Shown here: positions 51,177 to 63,583 of the stretch, piece by piece
How the letters are laid out: each line of letters opens with the position of its first letter
Numbering within the stretch: position 1 is the stretch's first letter
From: Daphnia pulex
Taxonomy: Eukaryota; Arthropoda; Branchiopoda; Diplostraca; Daphniidae
Reading direction: 5' to 3'
NCBI RefSeq assembly: GCF_021134715.1
Contig: NC_060020.1
Coordinates: 8,494,001 to 8,558,000 of the forward strand
DNA: 64,000 bases
Program-made: the position numbers and the translations under genes
The notes under the pieces: generated by a model
Told to the model about the DNA's origin: nothing
What the model saw: the letters and a program-made list of their open reading frames with translations, nothing else
Databases searched by the model: none

Positions 51177-51441
51177 CTGTATGTTTAAAATGTTCACATT
51201 TTTCTGTCGTTTTCCACTTAATTATTTAAAAAACAAATTTACAGATTCCAGTCGTGTTGAGCAAGGTTTTTCTCAAAGCAGTTTAAGTTTGGTCTTAACT
51301 TTAATTAGATTTTTTTTATTTCTAATTTCTTTTTTTCTAATTTTAGATCTAACTAGATTTTTAGATAAATGATGATTCTCGTGTCTCGTCAGAGTTAATG
51401 TCTGACGCGTTACTTTGTATCTTCAATTTTAATTTGTAACT

Positions 51442-52560
51442 ATGTCAAACACAGGAAAACAAAAATCAAAAAGCCTTGAAGATCTGGTTGTTGCATCAAC
51501 CTCAAGCACTTCTGTAATGGCGTGGAAGAAAAAATGTACGAAAAAGCCCAAAGTACATTCGAGTTCAATTGCAGATGAACATACAAACTCTCCTCATGAA
51601 TGGTGTAAGGAAGACGACTCTGAGCTTATCTAGCGCATCCAAGGAACATGTCCGAAAGAGGACCGAATGAAGTATGACTCGCGAGTGAAAAAGTTGAACT
51701 GGGATGCGATTATGTTTCAAGTTGTTTGAAAGAAAGTTGTCCCTAATTTACCTCCACAGAATGGATACTTGTTGTTCTTAAAACTACAAAAATCGGATGA
51801 AACACTAAGGAATTTGGAGCCTAAAGAGAAAAAGGCAGAAATAGACAAACGCTGGAGGGAGCTAAGTGTTGATGAGAAGCCATCATTTAATCGCCAAGCC
51901 AGACAAGAGATTTTTGAGTATGATCTTTATTATTCAGTATGATCTTAAATTCAGGTAACTAATTAGTCTTTGTGTTTGTGTGACTGTTGATGTTAATCAC
52001 TCTTTTCTTAATTGCAGGGGTTTGAAGCTATCTGATGCTTCTATTAGGGCGTAAATAGAACATCTACAACATAAAATTACAGTTAAAACAAAGGAAAATG
52101 CTCGTTATGGCGAACGTCCAAGCTTGTCATATAAGATGCTATTTCACATCACATTCAATTTTCAACTAATCAATTAAAGAGACAATTTCATTATCTGATG
52201 CTGTATTCCTGTGTTTCATTTTGCCACCCAATCTTCAGTGTTTCAGTGTAGCACGGAAAAGAATGGATCCAATCCGTATTGAAGAGCTTTTCTATCTGTT
52301 ACTGATTCACAAGGTAATTAGACTTAACAATTTAATCAATTTATTTCTTATTATATTTTTATCGCATGCCGCTGTCGAAGCTCAGCTATAAGACAAAAAA
52401 AACATATTCATTATTATATATTCAAAATGAACGTCTTTTGATGGAAATAATGTTTCTGAAAGAGGTGGATGGCTTGACATGCGAAAATTGTATCACCTTT
52501 TCCTTTTTGAAAACCTTGACGTTTCCTAAAATTTATTGTTTTCTTCTTTTAGATCCCATC
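51442..52560 (+). pseudogene. Decayed HMG-box/coiled-coil gene
   Basis: 51442-51633 is open (MSNTGKQKSKSLEDLVV, Lys/Ser-rich) and ends at a TAG. The same frame continues through a TGA (about 51728) into LPPQNGYLLFLKLQKSDE, EPKEKKAEIDKRWREL and VDEKPSFNRQARQ, the three-helix pattern of an HMG box with its conserved P-x-x-x-Y-x-x-F and W-x-x-L. Downstream blocks at about 52018-52120 and 52375-52545 resemble the coiled-coil exons at 34994 and 49987 (NERLLMEIMFLKEVDGLTC). At least two nonsense codons make it a pseudogene. It indicates that the parent gene joined an HMG box to the coiled coil. Confidence 0.55.
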
Positions 52561-52810
52561 TCATGACGCTCTTGCGAGAGGACCACTCTGTAGAGCAGAC
52601 GATAAATCAAAGTGAAAGTAGGGCTAAAGCGTATCCTACCTCATTTAAGGAAGCCAAAAGCAATCGGATTTTTCTCACCCTTCCTCTATTTAGGCCCCTC
52701 CCAAGTAAAGCCCCGGGAGCCATCTAGGAGTCGATAAGATTTACTTTTTCGAAAATATGTCGTATTTTTTTTTTTTACTTTTAATAAATGTTTTTAGAGT
52801 ATGAGTTACT

Positions 52811-53914
52811 GGATATACCAAAGATAAGGAGATGGGAAACATAGTAGGGAATGCCGCCATGACACTTTTCGGCGCGCCATCTAGCGGCTAATGCCCTCCC
52901 TTCATCATTAGCAGCCGAATTCCCAGTAATTCTGGCCCCGGTTGATTTGAAGTTTCAACTTTCAAGGGAAACCCAGTGGAGGACTCGTAGGATATAGCGG
53001 AATTTGCCTGTATAGTACGTTGCCAATCCCCTCTAGCATGAAAAAATTATAGCATGTCACCATAACAAATATTTGCGAGTGTTTGCTTTGCTAATTCTTA
53101 GATGTTGATTTTATTGTAAGTTAACAAGAATCAAGATGTCTGTTTTGTTGATAAATGGGAACGGTCCAACTCAAAATCTTTTTCATCAATCAGATTGAAA
53201 GTGACTCAAAAGAAGGGAACGGTCCAACTAAATTCTTCATTCACAGTCCATGACTATTACAAGTACTGTGAATAAGAAATTTATTTGGACTGTTCCCTTC
53301 TATTGGGTTATTTCAAACATATTATTGATGTAAAATGGTTAAAGTTGGACCGTTCCCAATTACACTATCAAGGTCTATTTCATCAAGAATATAAAGATGT
53401 GTTGAAATATTATTAGAGAACGGTCCAACTAAAATCCTACTCCACAGCCTGACTTCATGTAAAGAGACTGGAATAAGAAATTTAATTGGACCGTTCCCTT
53501 TTTTGAGTCACTTGAAATCTTATTCTTGATGAAAAAGGAAGTTAGAACATTGTCATTGAGTTCACCAAAGTAACTTAACACATAGGCTAATATTCTTGAT
53601 TATTATTATCTTACAATAATATCTATATTTTATTAAAAGAAGATAAACTCTCACTAATATTTGATGCGATGCCATGTCATGTTAGGCGAGGGCAATATAC
53701 GAGCATCATACCCTCATGAGTGTCGTCCTGCTCTAGCTTCCTTTCCCAAAATTCAAACAAGCCGCCAAGCCTACAGTGCCTTCGAGGGGGGATTGCTGGG
53801 AATTCGTCTGCTAATGATGAAGGGCGGGCATTAGCCGCTAGATGGTGTCGCGGAAACTGTCATGGCCGCTTTAACACGGCAGTGTCCCATCTCCTTATCT
53901 CTGGGATATACATA
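52811..53914. mobile_element. 1.1-kb TIR element with long arms
   Basis: Arms 52811 to about 52935 and about 53788-53914 are reverse complements sharing GATAAGGAGATGGG, CCATCTAGCGGCTAATGCCC and TTCATCATTAGCAG; weaker matching extends inward for another ~50 bp. There is no transposase, so it is non-autonomous. It contains the palindromic array listed separately. A fragment of the same end sequence is seen at 12602-12620. Confidence 0.75.
53157..53560. repeat. Palindromic array built on GGGAACGGTCCAACT
   Basis: Six clear copies of the 15-mer in alternating orientation: forward at about 53158 and 53217, reverse near 53287 and 53345, forward near 53419, reverse near 53490, plus a decayed one near 53540. 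The inner pairs (53217-53300 and 53419-53503) each bound about 83 bp with matching GAATAAGAAATTTAATTGGA sequence. The outer pair makes a ~200-bp palindrome, followed by a degenerate second copy. It looks like nested short TIR elements, each able to fold into a cruciform. Confidence 0.75.
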
Positions 53915-55389
53915 TACTGTATCGTGTGAAATGTTAAAAATTAAGATAAAATTTAAACAAATTCCTTTTATGTCATCTACCTGGAGCAGTGGAGCAACTA
54001 CCAGCAGGGCCATTTCATGGTATTTCATTTTTTTGCGGTACCTCACCGATTTTGATGAAAAAAATATTGTCTTGTAAGTCATGGTTATATAATAATGTGA
54101 AAATTCAAATTTTTTGGATCAGTGGTTGAGCGTGAATTGTTGTTCCAAATTTCAGGTTTTTTGCGGGAGCGTAGTGCGGAATTTTCCCTAAAACGTAAAT
54201 AAAACGGCAGCGGATTGAGCAATTGAGATCAGACAAAAACCAAAAAAAAGAGAAAAAAACTGCAATTTTTTTGTGTTTGTTCGAGTTTGATTAGTCATTA
54301 GCAAGCTTACGCAATCTTCATTTAAAGAAAAAAACTTTAATTGCTAATATCTCCATTCTGGGACGGCGAAGCAGGACGCGACTTGCGCCATTCGATAGCC
54401 CATATTCATTTTTAATTATCCTGTAAAAATTTCCCTCCTTCCAATCTTCATGTTTTATTTATGAATTATTTAAATTTGTTCGATAACCCTATCTTTTAAC
54501 ACAGGCGGCATCGCACCTCACAATTCTCCCAGAGGGGGGCGCGCGCATCGTTTACAGCCCCCTTGTTGTAGAGATAGGGCGCCTTTAACAATGAATAACT
54601 TAAGAGCTATTAAATATTTTTTAAACGACTTTTACAGTTAGAAAAATTGATATCTTAACTAATTTTGTACAAAAGAACAAAATTTTAGGACAACTACATG
54701 ACTAGATAAGTAGATATAATGAGTTTACGGAGGGACTATCCGCCATAAGGTCCCTTGTAAACACCTTTTGGTGATTTTATAAAATTTGAGGCATAGTCCC
54801 TCACAGTATATTTAATAACAAAAACATCGTTAAAGCTAGAACATTCAAAATTGAAACCCTGATCAATAAAAATTAAAAAGACGGGGAACATTTATTAGCT
54901 GTAAAAAAAAATTATTTCTATTTCTTATCACAATTATAATACATTTTCTAATTTTTACATTTTGTTTTATATTTTTTTATAGTAAAAATAATTATTTCTG
55001 AGGAGGGTTTTTACAAGAAATATAAAATTATAGTAAAAACAAAGCTCATGAAAAAAATTCCGTGTTGCAATTTGTTCCCGGTCAAAAATTATCTTGACTC
55101 CACTAAAAACCCAAAACAAATTGGTCTGCTGGTCGGCGACACCAGAGCCATCTGGATTTACGGACTCCAATAGCGATGCTTGACGTTGGAGCCTGGTTGG
55201 AGGAGTGCGGATTAATTATTACGGAGTCCAATAGATTTTCTCTATTTAATATCGTGCCACGTTGGCTGTTTGTTTGTGTGATTAGCGTACAGTAGACTAG
55301 TGGAGTGGTGAAGTGACTTATCTACACAATTCGTCAAAGAAAGTGAAAATATTCTTATATCACTGCTCCTGCAATTTAAAGGGGAAGAA
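53915..55389. other. Intergenic sequence upstream of COG2
   Basis: AT-rich. 54724-54808 has short inverted arms (GAGGGACTAT with its complement ATAGTCCCTC) and could be a tiny TIR element. The COG2 promoter and 5' UTR must lie in the last few hundred bases. Confidence 0.4.
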
Positions 55390-58221
55390 ATGAATTCTGT
55401 TGTTCCTGTACCACCCCCTCAAGTCTGCTTCAAACGCGAAATTTTTATCCAAGTATTTAAAATTTACATTATTTACAAGTTTAATTGGCTATAACTAAGA
55501 ACTTTAAATCTTAGGACAGCTTTTCAGCAGATGTCTTCCTGCAAGATCTATGGAACTCTGTTCCATTGGAAGTTTTGAGGGATGATTTGGGCTCATATTT
55601 AAAGGTTTTACGGTCAGCTATGATCGAACTGATCAACAGGGACTATGCAGATTTTGTAAACCTCTCAGGAAATTTGGTTGGGCTGGATATAGCAATTGCA
55701 AATTTGCAGCAACCCCTCATTTCAATGCATTCAGATATTTTGGTAAGTTTTTTTTTATTTTATTTTTTTTTATTTAAATGGGTGCCTAATATGTATTTCT
55801 TCTAATAGGCGGTAGAGAAAGTATTACATAATGCCCATAGTACTCTTCTTATTTCGTTGAGTGAACGTCATTGCTTAAGAGAGCAGAAATTGCTTTTGGA
55901 GTCTCTTATGAAAATTCCTACATCACTTGACAATTTGGAAAAACTTCTAAATCTCACAATGTCAGAAACCATAAATAGCATGCTGGAAGAAGATCCTAGC
56001 AAAGGAAATGTAATTGGGAGAGCTGCTAATGAATACAACCAGTTGCAACATTTGCTTGTAAAATGTAGCAGCACACCATTAATGGTTTCAGACTTACATA
56101 AGGTACCATATATAAATACTAACAATTCACAGCTTACTGTTTCTCAACAAAGCTTATTATAGAGAACTGTCAAAGTAAACACAAGTTTGATGAAGTGTCT
56201 TGAACGTACACTTTTATACGGAATCGAGAATCATAAGCGAGATATTCTTCAAAAAACCTTGCACACATTTGTTACTTTGGATCAGTGCAAGCTAGCAGTT
56301 CAACTTGTTCGCATTAATCTCGTTCATCCGGCATTTGAAAAGATTTTAAACCATAATTCGTTAAAAAAGGATCCACAAGATTTGCAGGGACTTTTGAACA
56401 AGATAAAAGATTTTATAAGACAAAAATTGAAAGACATTATAGAAATTAGCAGAAGGTAATACGAAAATGCCCTAAATAACTTTCGCAAGATGGAATTTTA
56501 AGACAAACAACATTCATTTTACAGTTTCGAAGGATTGCGAGGATTTGCTTTCGTCATTGATTGTTTGTGGCTAGAGTTCTATGATTTCCTTGTCTCGGAC
56601 CTAGACTGTATTTTTGCTCAAGGAAATCCTGATTTGTTCCACAAAGTATTAATCATTTCCATGATTTCTGAGTTCCTGCCAGTTGCCCATTTTTTTAAAA
56701 TGCTTTATTTCTGCATTAATATAGCGCTACAAGTGTACAATGGAATTTATTGACTATTTAGAAACTTCATCAAATAGTTTCTCCAGCGGCTTCTTGAAAA
56801 ATGACCCGAAATTTCATTCCTTAGTAAGTCGATGGAACTTGCCTGTTTACTTCCAAATGCGGTAAATATTTCCAGTGCTTCTTGTAATGAAACACTTATA
56901 AATATAGTCCTTTAAATGTTTACGTAGATTTCAAGAGCTAGCTGGTGCACTTGAAACGAGTCTTGTAACCCCATTTCGTGAGTTTGAGGTAGATAAATCT
57001 CGTTGCAATTATAAAACCACGGAAATTCTTTTAAGCGGGTTGGTTTCATGCTACGATCCTCATATCTATCTTTCACCATTGGCTCACAGGTAATATTCTC
57101 AATAAGTTTCAGTTCTTTGACTTAAATGACTTATTATCTGGTTTTCAGATTTTGGAAATTGTCCCTTCAGATGATTGGACGCTATAAGAAGAAAATATCA
57201 GAAATCTTGTTTGAAGTAAAAGTTGAAACTCATTTTCATTCTATTTCGCAATTATTAATTTTTTTTTCTTAATCTTTCAGCAACTGAAAATCAATGAGGG
57301 AAGTGTACCTTCTACGACACTAACCCAGTCAGGCAGTAGCACCCGGATTACTGATATGGATATTTCAGTGGTGCAGCCAACAAAACTTACTCTCCGACAA
57401 TTAGTCTTGTTGGACGCTGACATCCACTTAATTATCACAGAATTTCCCATTATCTGGGATACAGCTTGGAAACAGTTAGCTTTATTCGGTGCGCAAAATC
57501 AATCTGCATTTGAAAGTAAGTATTCAGAAACTTAAATGAAAGAAGACAAATTGTAAATGGCTTCTGTTACTAATACTATCATTAGGTGCTTTCCAAGCCT
57601 CTGTCACCGATTTTGAGAACGTCTTGCTGCCAAAAATTAGTCAACTCATTGTAAGCGATGTTGAGCGTCAGTGTGCATCTCACTTGAAACATGTGGCAGA
57701 CATTCCGAGGTTATATCGACGTACCAACAAAGACGCCCCAACAAAGGCCTTTAGTTACGTCAGTCATCTATTAGCTGCCATTAGAGAATTTCGCGCGCAA
57801 CACATGGACCGAACCGAAAGTCTTACTCAGTGGACTCACGGAGTCATAAAAGCATTGTCTTTACAGTTGAGTATACAAATGAGTGTTCGCTTGTCATTGT
57901 ACCTTCTTCATTTATTTTTTTATTTTATTTTTAACTTTGTGCGTTAGGTATTTAGCTGCAGTGTCTGATGTGCTAACGTCGGTTCAGAAGACGGAAGAAA
58001 GTCTGAAAAGATTACGTAAGGATCGTAATACTTCCACGTCGATGTCTGTTGGTATTAGCGATGACGATAAAATTCGCATACAGCTGGTCATCGATGTCGA
58101 TTCATTTGTTGAAGAGGCCCGCTCTTTGTCGTCTGAGGCATTACCAGAATTGCAGGTTCTACTAGATGCTGTTGAACATGCAAGACAAGTTTGCCATCGA
58201 CAACTTCCAACGCATCAATAG
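55390..58221 (+). CDS. COG2: Conserved oligomeric Golgi complex subunit 2
   Basis: Eleven exons, all phase-checked: 55390-55452, 55515-55742, 55809-56102, 56163-56455, 56525-56645, 56725-56861, 56928-57089, 57149-57215, 57281-57515, 57586-57865, 57948-58221; 2154 nt, 717 aa, close to the usual ~740 aa of animal COG2. The N terminus has PPPQVCFKREIF and ADVFLQDLWNSVPLEVLRDD, then YADFVNLSGNLVGLDIAI, the conserved COG2 N-terminal region. Later segments include FRELEVD-like FREFEVDKSRCNY and the C-terminal ESLKRLRKDR. COG2 belongs to lobe A (COG1-4) of the COG tethering complex, which docks retrograde vesicles at Golgi cisternae. AATAAA occurs at 58285-58290 and again near 58299. The gene is tail to tail with PEDS1. 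Confidence 0.94.
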
Positions 58222-58916
58222 CATTATTCCCGTCCAGCAAATGTTTATCACCTTGTAAAATTCTGCTAAATATGCCTTATAAGTAATAAAGATAAAGAAT
58301 AAATGTTTCGCGTACAGGCACACACCTATTTAAATATTTTTTAGGGTGAAATAAAATAAATTTAAAAAAAAATTTACAACAAAGTCCAAATCATACAGTT
58401 TATTTTCCGAAAACGTTTGTTCAGAAAGTTTATCAAGGCCTGCCGTTAATTGCATGCGGATTGTTGATCGTGTCGTGAACGGTGAACTCGTGTTGAATGA
58501 ACTGATATTTTTTAAACTTAATGTGTAGCAAAAATGTAAAGAAAACATTTTTAGAAAAACTATTGCAGCGGAAAGAACGTTAATGCGTATTGGGAACACA
58601 AGGATATAAATTTGTAAAAAATATGATTATTGTAAAAAGTGTATATTATTTTACATCTCAAGTACTTGTTAAAGGTTTGACGCCTTATACATAATTTAAG
58701 GAGTTAATTATTGGCAGAGAGACCACAACAAATATAATCAAATCTTATGTGGTATTAAGCCTCACCATGAATAGGAATCAATCACTGCATGGTGCAAAGT
58801 ATAGATATAGGCAAATTCTAATGAGCTGTACCAAGCAATACTGTTTGAAATTTGAAGCTTACATACGTGTTTCACAAAGTTAGAAATTGCATCGCTTGAC
58901 GCCGACACATTTCTCA
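58222..58916. terminator. Convergent 3' ends of COG2 and PEDS1
   Basis: About 0.7 kb holds both 3' UTRs. Plus-strand AATAAA at 58285-58290 and 58299-58304 serve COG2. A minus-strand AATAAA (TTTATT at about 58398-58403) could serve PEDS1. The 89-codon minus-strand ORF here lies in the presumed 3' UTR. Confidence 0.45.
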
Positions 58917-61005
58917 TTAGTTCCTTTTTTCAGCCCATTTGAAATCATCGGCACGCGGTTTTTGACCAGTGGCACTTTCAATTAAATATTCGAGTACTTT
59001 CCAGAATTGCACGATTTCCAAAGGCCAATTCAGCCATCCAGTTGTAATGCAGAAGTACGTTTCGTGAGGCGATACGTGATGTTTGCGGTGATGCTTACGT
59101 GGTAGAATTACGTGACCATTTTGTAAGTACTGAACCCATTTAGGAAGTCCATAGTACATGTGTGACCACTTATGAATCTGTACGAGATCAATAGTTCAAT
59201 TGATATGTTTCATAATGACTTTTTTTATCATAAGAACAAACCTGATTGGTCACGGAAATAAAAATCGAAAAAAGGAAAAGGTAACAGTACCAAGCATAGG
59301 AACGAATTATTTGATCTTCTGGATGGAAAGATAAATTGAAAGCCATGTATCCTAAAGGCAAAATGATCACCATAAAATTGTCTCCGTTTGTTTCAATGAA
59401 ATCGTGGCGAGTAATGGCTGTCGGATCAATGTGATGCTCTCGGAAAGGTCTAATAAAATTCTGCGGAAAGACAAGGAAACAAAATCTACACACAGGCCAG
59501 AAAAACAGTTGCGAATCTATTATCTAAGAATGCGAATTCTAAAGAAAAAATTTGAAAACAAACAACCACACCAAACAATCGGATTGAATACACAATGTTC
59601 TTAATATGAAGTAGCCTACATTTAAATGTCTAAAAATATTTAATAAAATTTTTTTTTTTTTGGGGGGGGGGGTTCGATGTTATACTGCTCTATGATAGAC
59701 AAATAATGAGAGAATAGTCCTCAATAATGACGCGAAGTATTTCGTAAAAAAATATGAAATGAAATTCTCGCTTTATGAACTTCAAAGTGTGGACTGTGGA
59801 GATACTGCAAACTGCACCATGCACTGCTGTCCATTACAGATAAGAAAATATCGCAAGCATCTAAATACGCGTCTAAACATTTCATAACCTAACTATAACC
59901 TCGCTGGTTTTAAGTGGTTTTGGAGACAGACGATTTCTTGACCTTTTTCTTATTTCTGTGGGGAATGTTGATGGTACGGGATCGGGAGTCAAATGCGGGA
60001 TTGCGGGATATTAAATTAAATGTAGGGTCGTCAATCACATACATTTGCTAACAACTTTGATCACGATTTGAAATGGCTAAATTTTTATGGCGATAAATTG
60101 TTTTTACTGTGTTTCTTACTTACACACGAAGACACGAGCAACTCTTTACGGACTACACAACTAGCACGCATGTAGAGATACATACGTTACTAGCGTTTGG
60201 TAAGGGCATCAATTTATAAAGAAACCCATAACCTATCAATAAATTGTAGCTACCCGTTCTGTTTCATTTAAAATCCTGCGGGCCTAAGATCGATGACCAA
60301 ATATTACGCTTCATCAGCAAGTTTGAAATAACAAAAATTTCAACTACAGTTATTCTATTTATCGATTAAATGAACTAGTCTTAAAATATCGCAACAAGTG
60401 ACGAGCAAAAGTATTTAAAAAATAATGTTATAATATGAAATAGTTATATACCTTTCCAAGAACAGGAAGGTCAACAGAGCCCTACTTGGGAAAAAAATTA
60501 TGTTGGCTGGTGATTTTTCTAAGAAAAATATTTTTGCACAGTTATCACCCAAGTATCAGCAGCCCAATGAAGAAGTCCAGAAGAAAAATCTGCTGACACA
60601 ATACCAGCACATCCAGAAAGTAGAATAACACCAATTGATTCAAGTTGAAAGTAATATATCAAATAACACAGATCAGTCACCATCAATGCAACAGCAACAA
60701 CTACTGAAAGGATCTCTTGGATTCTTTTGCCTGTGTTACAAAAAGCAAACAACAACTTAATCAGAAATCTAAAACCCTCACCTGAATTACCTCACACTTG
60801 GCACACAAAAAATGACCAAATTTTTACCTCTGCTGTAAAGCTGAGCTAATTCTTGAGCACCCTTGTGGGAGGGCCCCCAACGAGGATTTTTTAAGTCTTC
60901 TAATTCAGAAGATAAGGAAGAGTTGGAGTTTGGATCATCCTCTAACATCGAACGTTTTAATATATCACAATCACTAAAAGAAGCAGATAAAACCGGCGAG
61001 GCCAT
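58917..61005 (-). CDS. PEDS1: Plasmanylethanolamine desaturase (TMEM189/Kua family)
   Basis: Five exons, 5' to 3': 60828-61005, 60549-60730, 60452-60481, 59242-59460, 58917-59177; 870 nt, 289 aa, near the ~270 aa of human PEDS1. It opens with NPRWGPSHKGAQELAQLYS, then two hydrophobic segments and SSGLLHWAADTWGSVDLPVLG. The His-rich metal-binding motifs are intact: FREHHIDPTAITRHDFIETN, IHKWSHMYYGLPKW and RKHHRKHHVSPHETYFCIT, ending KPRADDFKWAEKRN. The enzyme is a di-iron ER-membrane desaturase that introduces the vinyl-ether double bond of plasmalogens. The 30-nt exon 3 is a microexon. Intron 3 is about 1 kb and contains a T12-G10 homopolymer at about 59649-59671. No fused UBE2V domain is seen. 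Confidence 0.95.
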
Positions 61006-63121
61006 AGCTGTGTGGACGGTGACAAGTCAAGTGAAATGACTACTACACTTTACCTTTACGGGCGTGTTTAGTCGAACACCAAGGACATATAAGAAAGGTA
61101 GTGTAAAATTCGCTAAAAGCAAAGGGAAATCTAACATAAGGTACTATGGAAAACTGATTTTTTACAACAGCACACTGTACGTGTTGTCCAGGGGAAAATA
61201 ATTTAAATAAAAGACAGCCTCAGTCATCCTCCCCCCTTATGTTTACACTGTGATCGCTGCAATATATAGATACCATAGAGATACCACAGCCATAGAACTA
61301 TATGGCTTGTCCACTCCTACGTTTTCTTATCCTTTGCAATCGAAGATCGAAAAGGTACAAACTATCGATATATACCGACAAGTTACCTAATAGGCAGTAC
61401 ACCTCTACAGCATAGCCTATTTTATTGTATTTTGTATCTGCAAGCACTAAAACTGCTCGTTCGTTTGAAGAAAAAATTTTAAACCTTTTTCAACCAAGTC
61501 AACTTCGGGATATCAGAAATTTGATTTTTTTAAATTTCCGAAATAAAAAAAAGTCTTTGGTGTAAATGAACGCTTCGAATCTTGATCTAAAAAAAATGGG
61601 TCTGATCCCGATAGGCGATAACAATTGGATTTTTTTTTAGTATGAGCGCTCCATCCGCGATTACTGTTGATCGGTGATCAATCGGCAGACCGTGATGGGT
61701 GCGTGATATGCAGTCTGGCGTCGTGGCAATAATAAGTATTTACAAGCAAGACTACGCCCATTGCATCACATTTCCATTGTCCATTGGGCCATGAAAATAC
61801 GAAAAATTTCAAACACACTCGCTGCGGCGCTGGCAGGTACTCGTCACGAATCACGATAACGCTTTCGGGATAAGGGCAACGGAAAGGAATGCCATACGAG
61901 TGGTTCTACCGGGATTCTATGACTGCAGAAACAGCGGTTAGGGCATTTTTAGGTCGATCTCATCTCTGGCTGGATATGTAAGACAAGGACAAAGCCAACA
62001 ACAATCATTGATGTCTACACTCATAGCATTTCCTAGTCACAACAACATGTGTAGTAGGCAGCGATACCTAGCGGCAATTTTTTAGGTAATTTTTAATTCC
62101 GTATGCATAAATTAGACTACGAACAAAATATTAAATATATGTCAATGGCTGAACTTTTTTATATCATATTCGACTTGATTTCATTGTATGTTTTTAGTTT
62201 TTTTTTATTTATTTATTTAATGAATTGATATGATACTGGTTATCTGCGTCTTGGAAGCTTGAGCCTTGGGGCTTTCAATAAAAGCCCAAAACTATAAAAA
62301 TCTATACTACCGATATTACTGTACTAATAAAATTTATTAAAAAATAATAAAAAAATAGCCCATTTACCCCATTATATATCTCATGTAATTAATTAATTAG
62401 CATAGTAAATCAGCATCATATAATCAATTTTATCGTTTATTCAAAATTAACTTATTTATTATAAATAAAAAAGTCGTCCTCATCTACTAACAGCAAATGT
62501 GTAGTCTATTTGAAAACTTGGAGCTTAATTAAGTGGCAAAAACCGTGGGTCCGTGACCAAAATATTGTCTGGTTAAAAGGGATAAATAATGGATCACTAT
62601 CAATTTAGATGAAATAGGTCTGTACGACAAAAAAAAACACTGAGATGTAGCTGCTCGTACTTCAACCTAAACGTGAAATAATTGCTTGTCCGCTTAATAC
62701 ATTTTTGAATATTACGAAGCGGATTGCATATATAAGCAATAAATAAGCACTCTGGGAAATTTAAGGTGCTACAAATTCGTGAACAAATTATTTAAAAAAT
62801 TGGGAAAAATGTCGGTTGGTTTTAAATAATTTTGGGACGATTTACAGTTCTTAAAAAAAAATGATCTGATCTGACTTGATTTTTAGATTTATAGTTAATG
62901 TTGACGATATTTTCCTTTGAATTTAGGCAACGCTAATAATTATTTTCGAGTTTTCGAGTAAGTCCTTAATTCTCATCAGCGAACTTACAAACTTTCATCC
63001 AGCTTGGGTAATTTTTATGTACCGGTATACTTTACATTATTAACGATTTGAATGTTTTACGCTCATAGCTGAGGGGAGGCTTTATTTAGTTAAAAATTCG
63101 GTGAAGCGTTTAAATCCTTCT
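61006..63121. other. Upstream of PEDS1, no gene identified
   Basis: About 2.1 kb with the PEDS1 promoter at its left. I see no conserved exon, RNA gene or paired repeat; 62150-62480 is strongly AT-rich. Confidence 0.4.
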
Positions 63122-63583
63122 TTATTCAACATTGCGCTTCGATAAGCTAATACATGAACGCAATATTCGGTAATGGGTAAAAATTTTTGGTAAAATAGCG
63201 CGAAACGCAGTGCAAAATTCAAAGTAAATGAAGATTATATTTGATATCCTAGTGCTGCGATAAATTCTTGAATCATTGGGACTAAATGTATAGGCTACTA
63301 GATCACTGTCACAAAAATAATCTGGCGGGAACTTCAATGTGTGGTGCATATATATGACTGCGACGCGAGCGAAATAAACTGATGGGATTGGACAGCAGTC
63401 CCGTCTGTTGAAAAGTCGGTCACACATAGTTGACCTGGTTTTTCTGAAACAACTGCTGTGAGCTACCAATCGGGCTTCTTTGTGTTGACTTCGACGGGGA
63501 AATGAATAACCAACAGCCAGAAAGAATTCTGCTGCAACAAGAAGTAAGAGAATGAGGGCGTCGTGACGGCAAGAGAGGTCCAC
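63122..63583 (-). CDS. Hypothetical 153-aa ORF, possibly secreted
   Basis: An uninterrupted ORF starting MDLSCRHDALILLLLVAAE. Residues about 8-25 are hydrophobic and could be a signal peptide or anchor, followed by a basic segment with several Cys residues (to about residue 66, RRDCC) and a less convincing AT-rich tail. I do not recognise the family. The first ~65 codons look more gene-like than the rest, so it might be a first exon whose true donor lies within the ORF. It could equally be chance. Confidence 0.2.
   Translation of the reverse strand: MDLSCRHDALILLLLVAAEFFLAVGYSFPRRSQHKEARLVAHSSCFRKTRSTMCDRLFNRRDCCPIPSVYFARVAVIYMHHTLKFPPDYFCDSDLVAYTFSPNDSRIYRSTRISNIIFIYFEFCTAFRAILPKIFTHYRILRSCISLSKRNVE

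Noticed and set aside
53157..53560. Repeated 15-mer considered as a CRISPR array
   Set aside because: Copies alternate in orientation and the spacers are themselves related, so it is a set of nested palindromes.
58330..58599. 89-aa minus-strand ORF
   Set aside because: It lies in the presumed PEDS1 3' UTR between convergent genes and has no coding resemblance.
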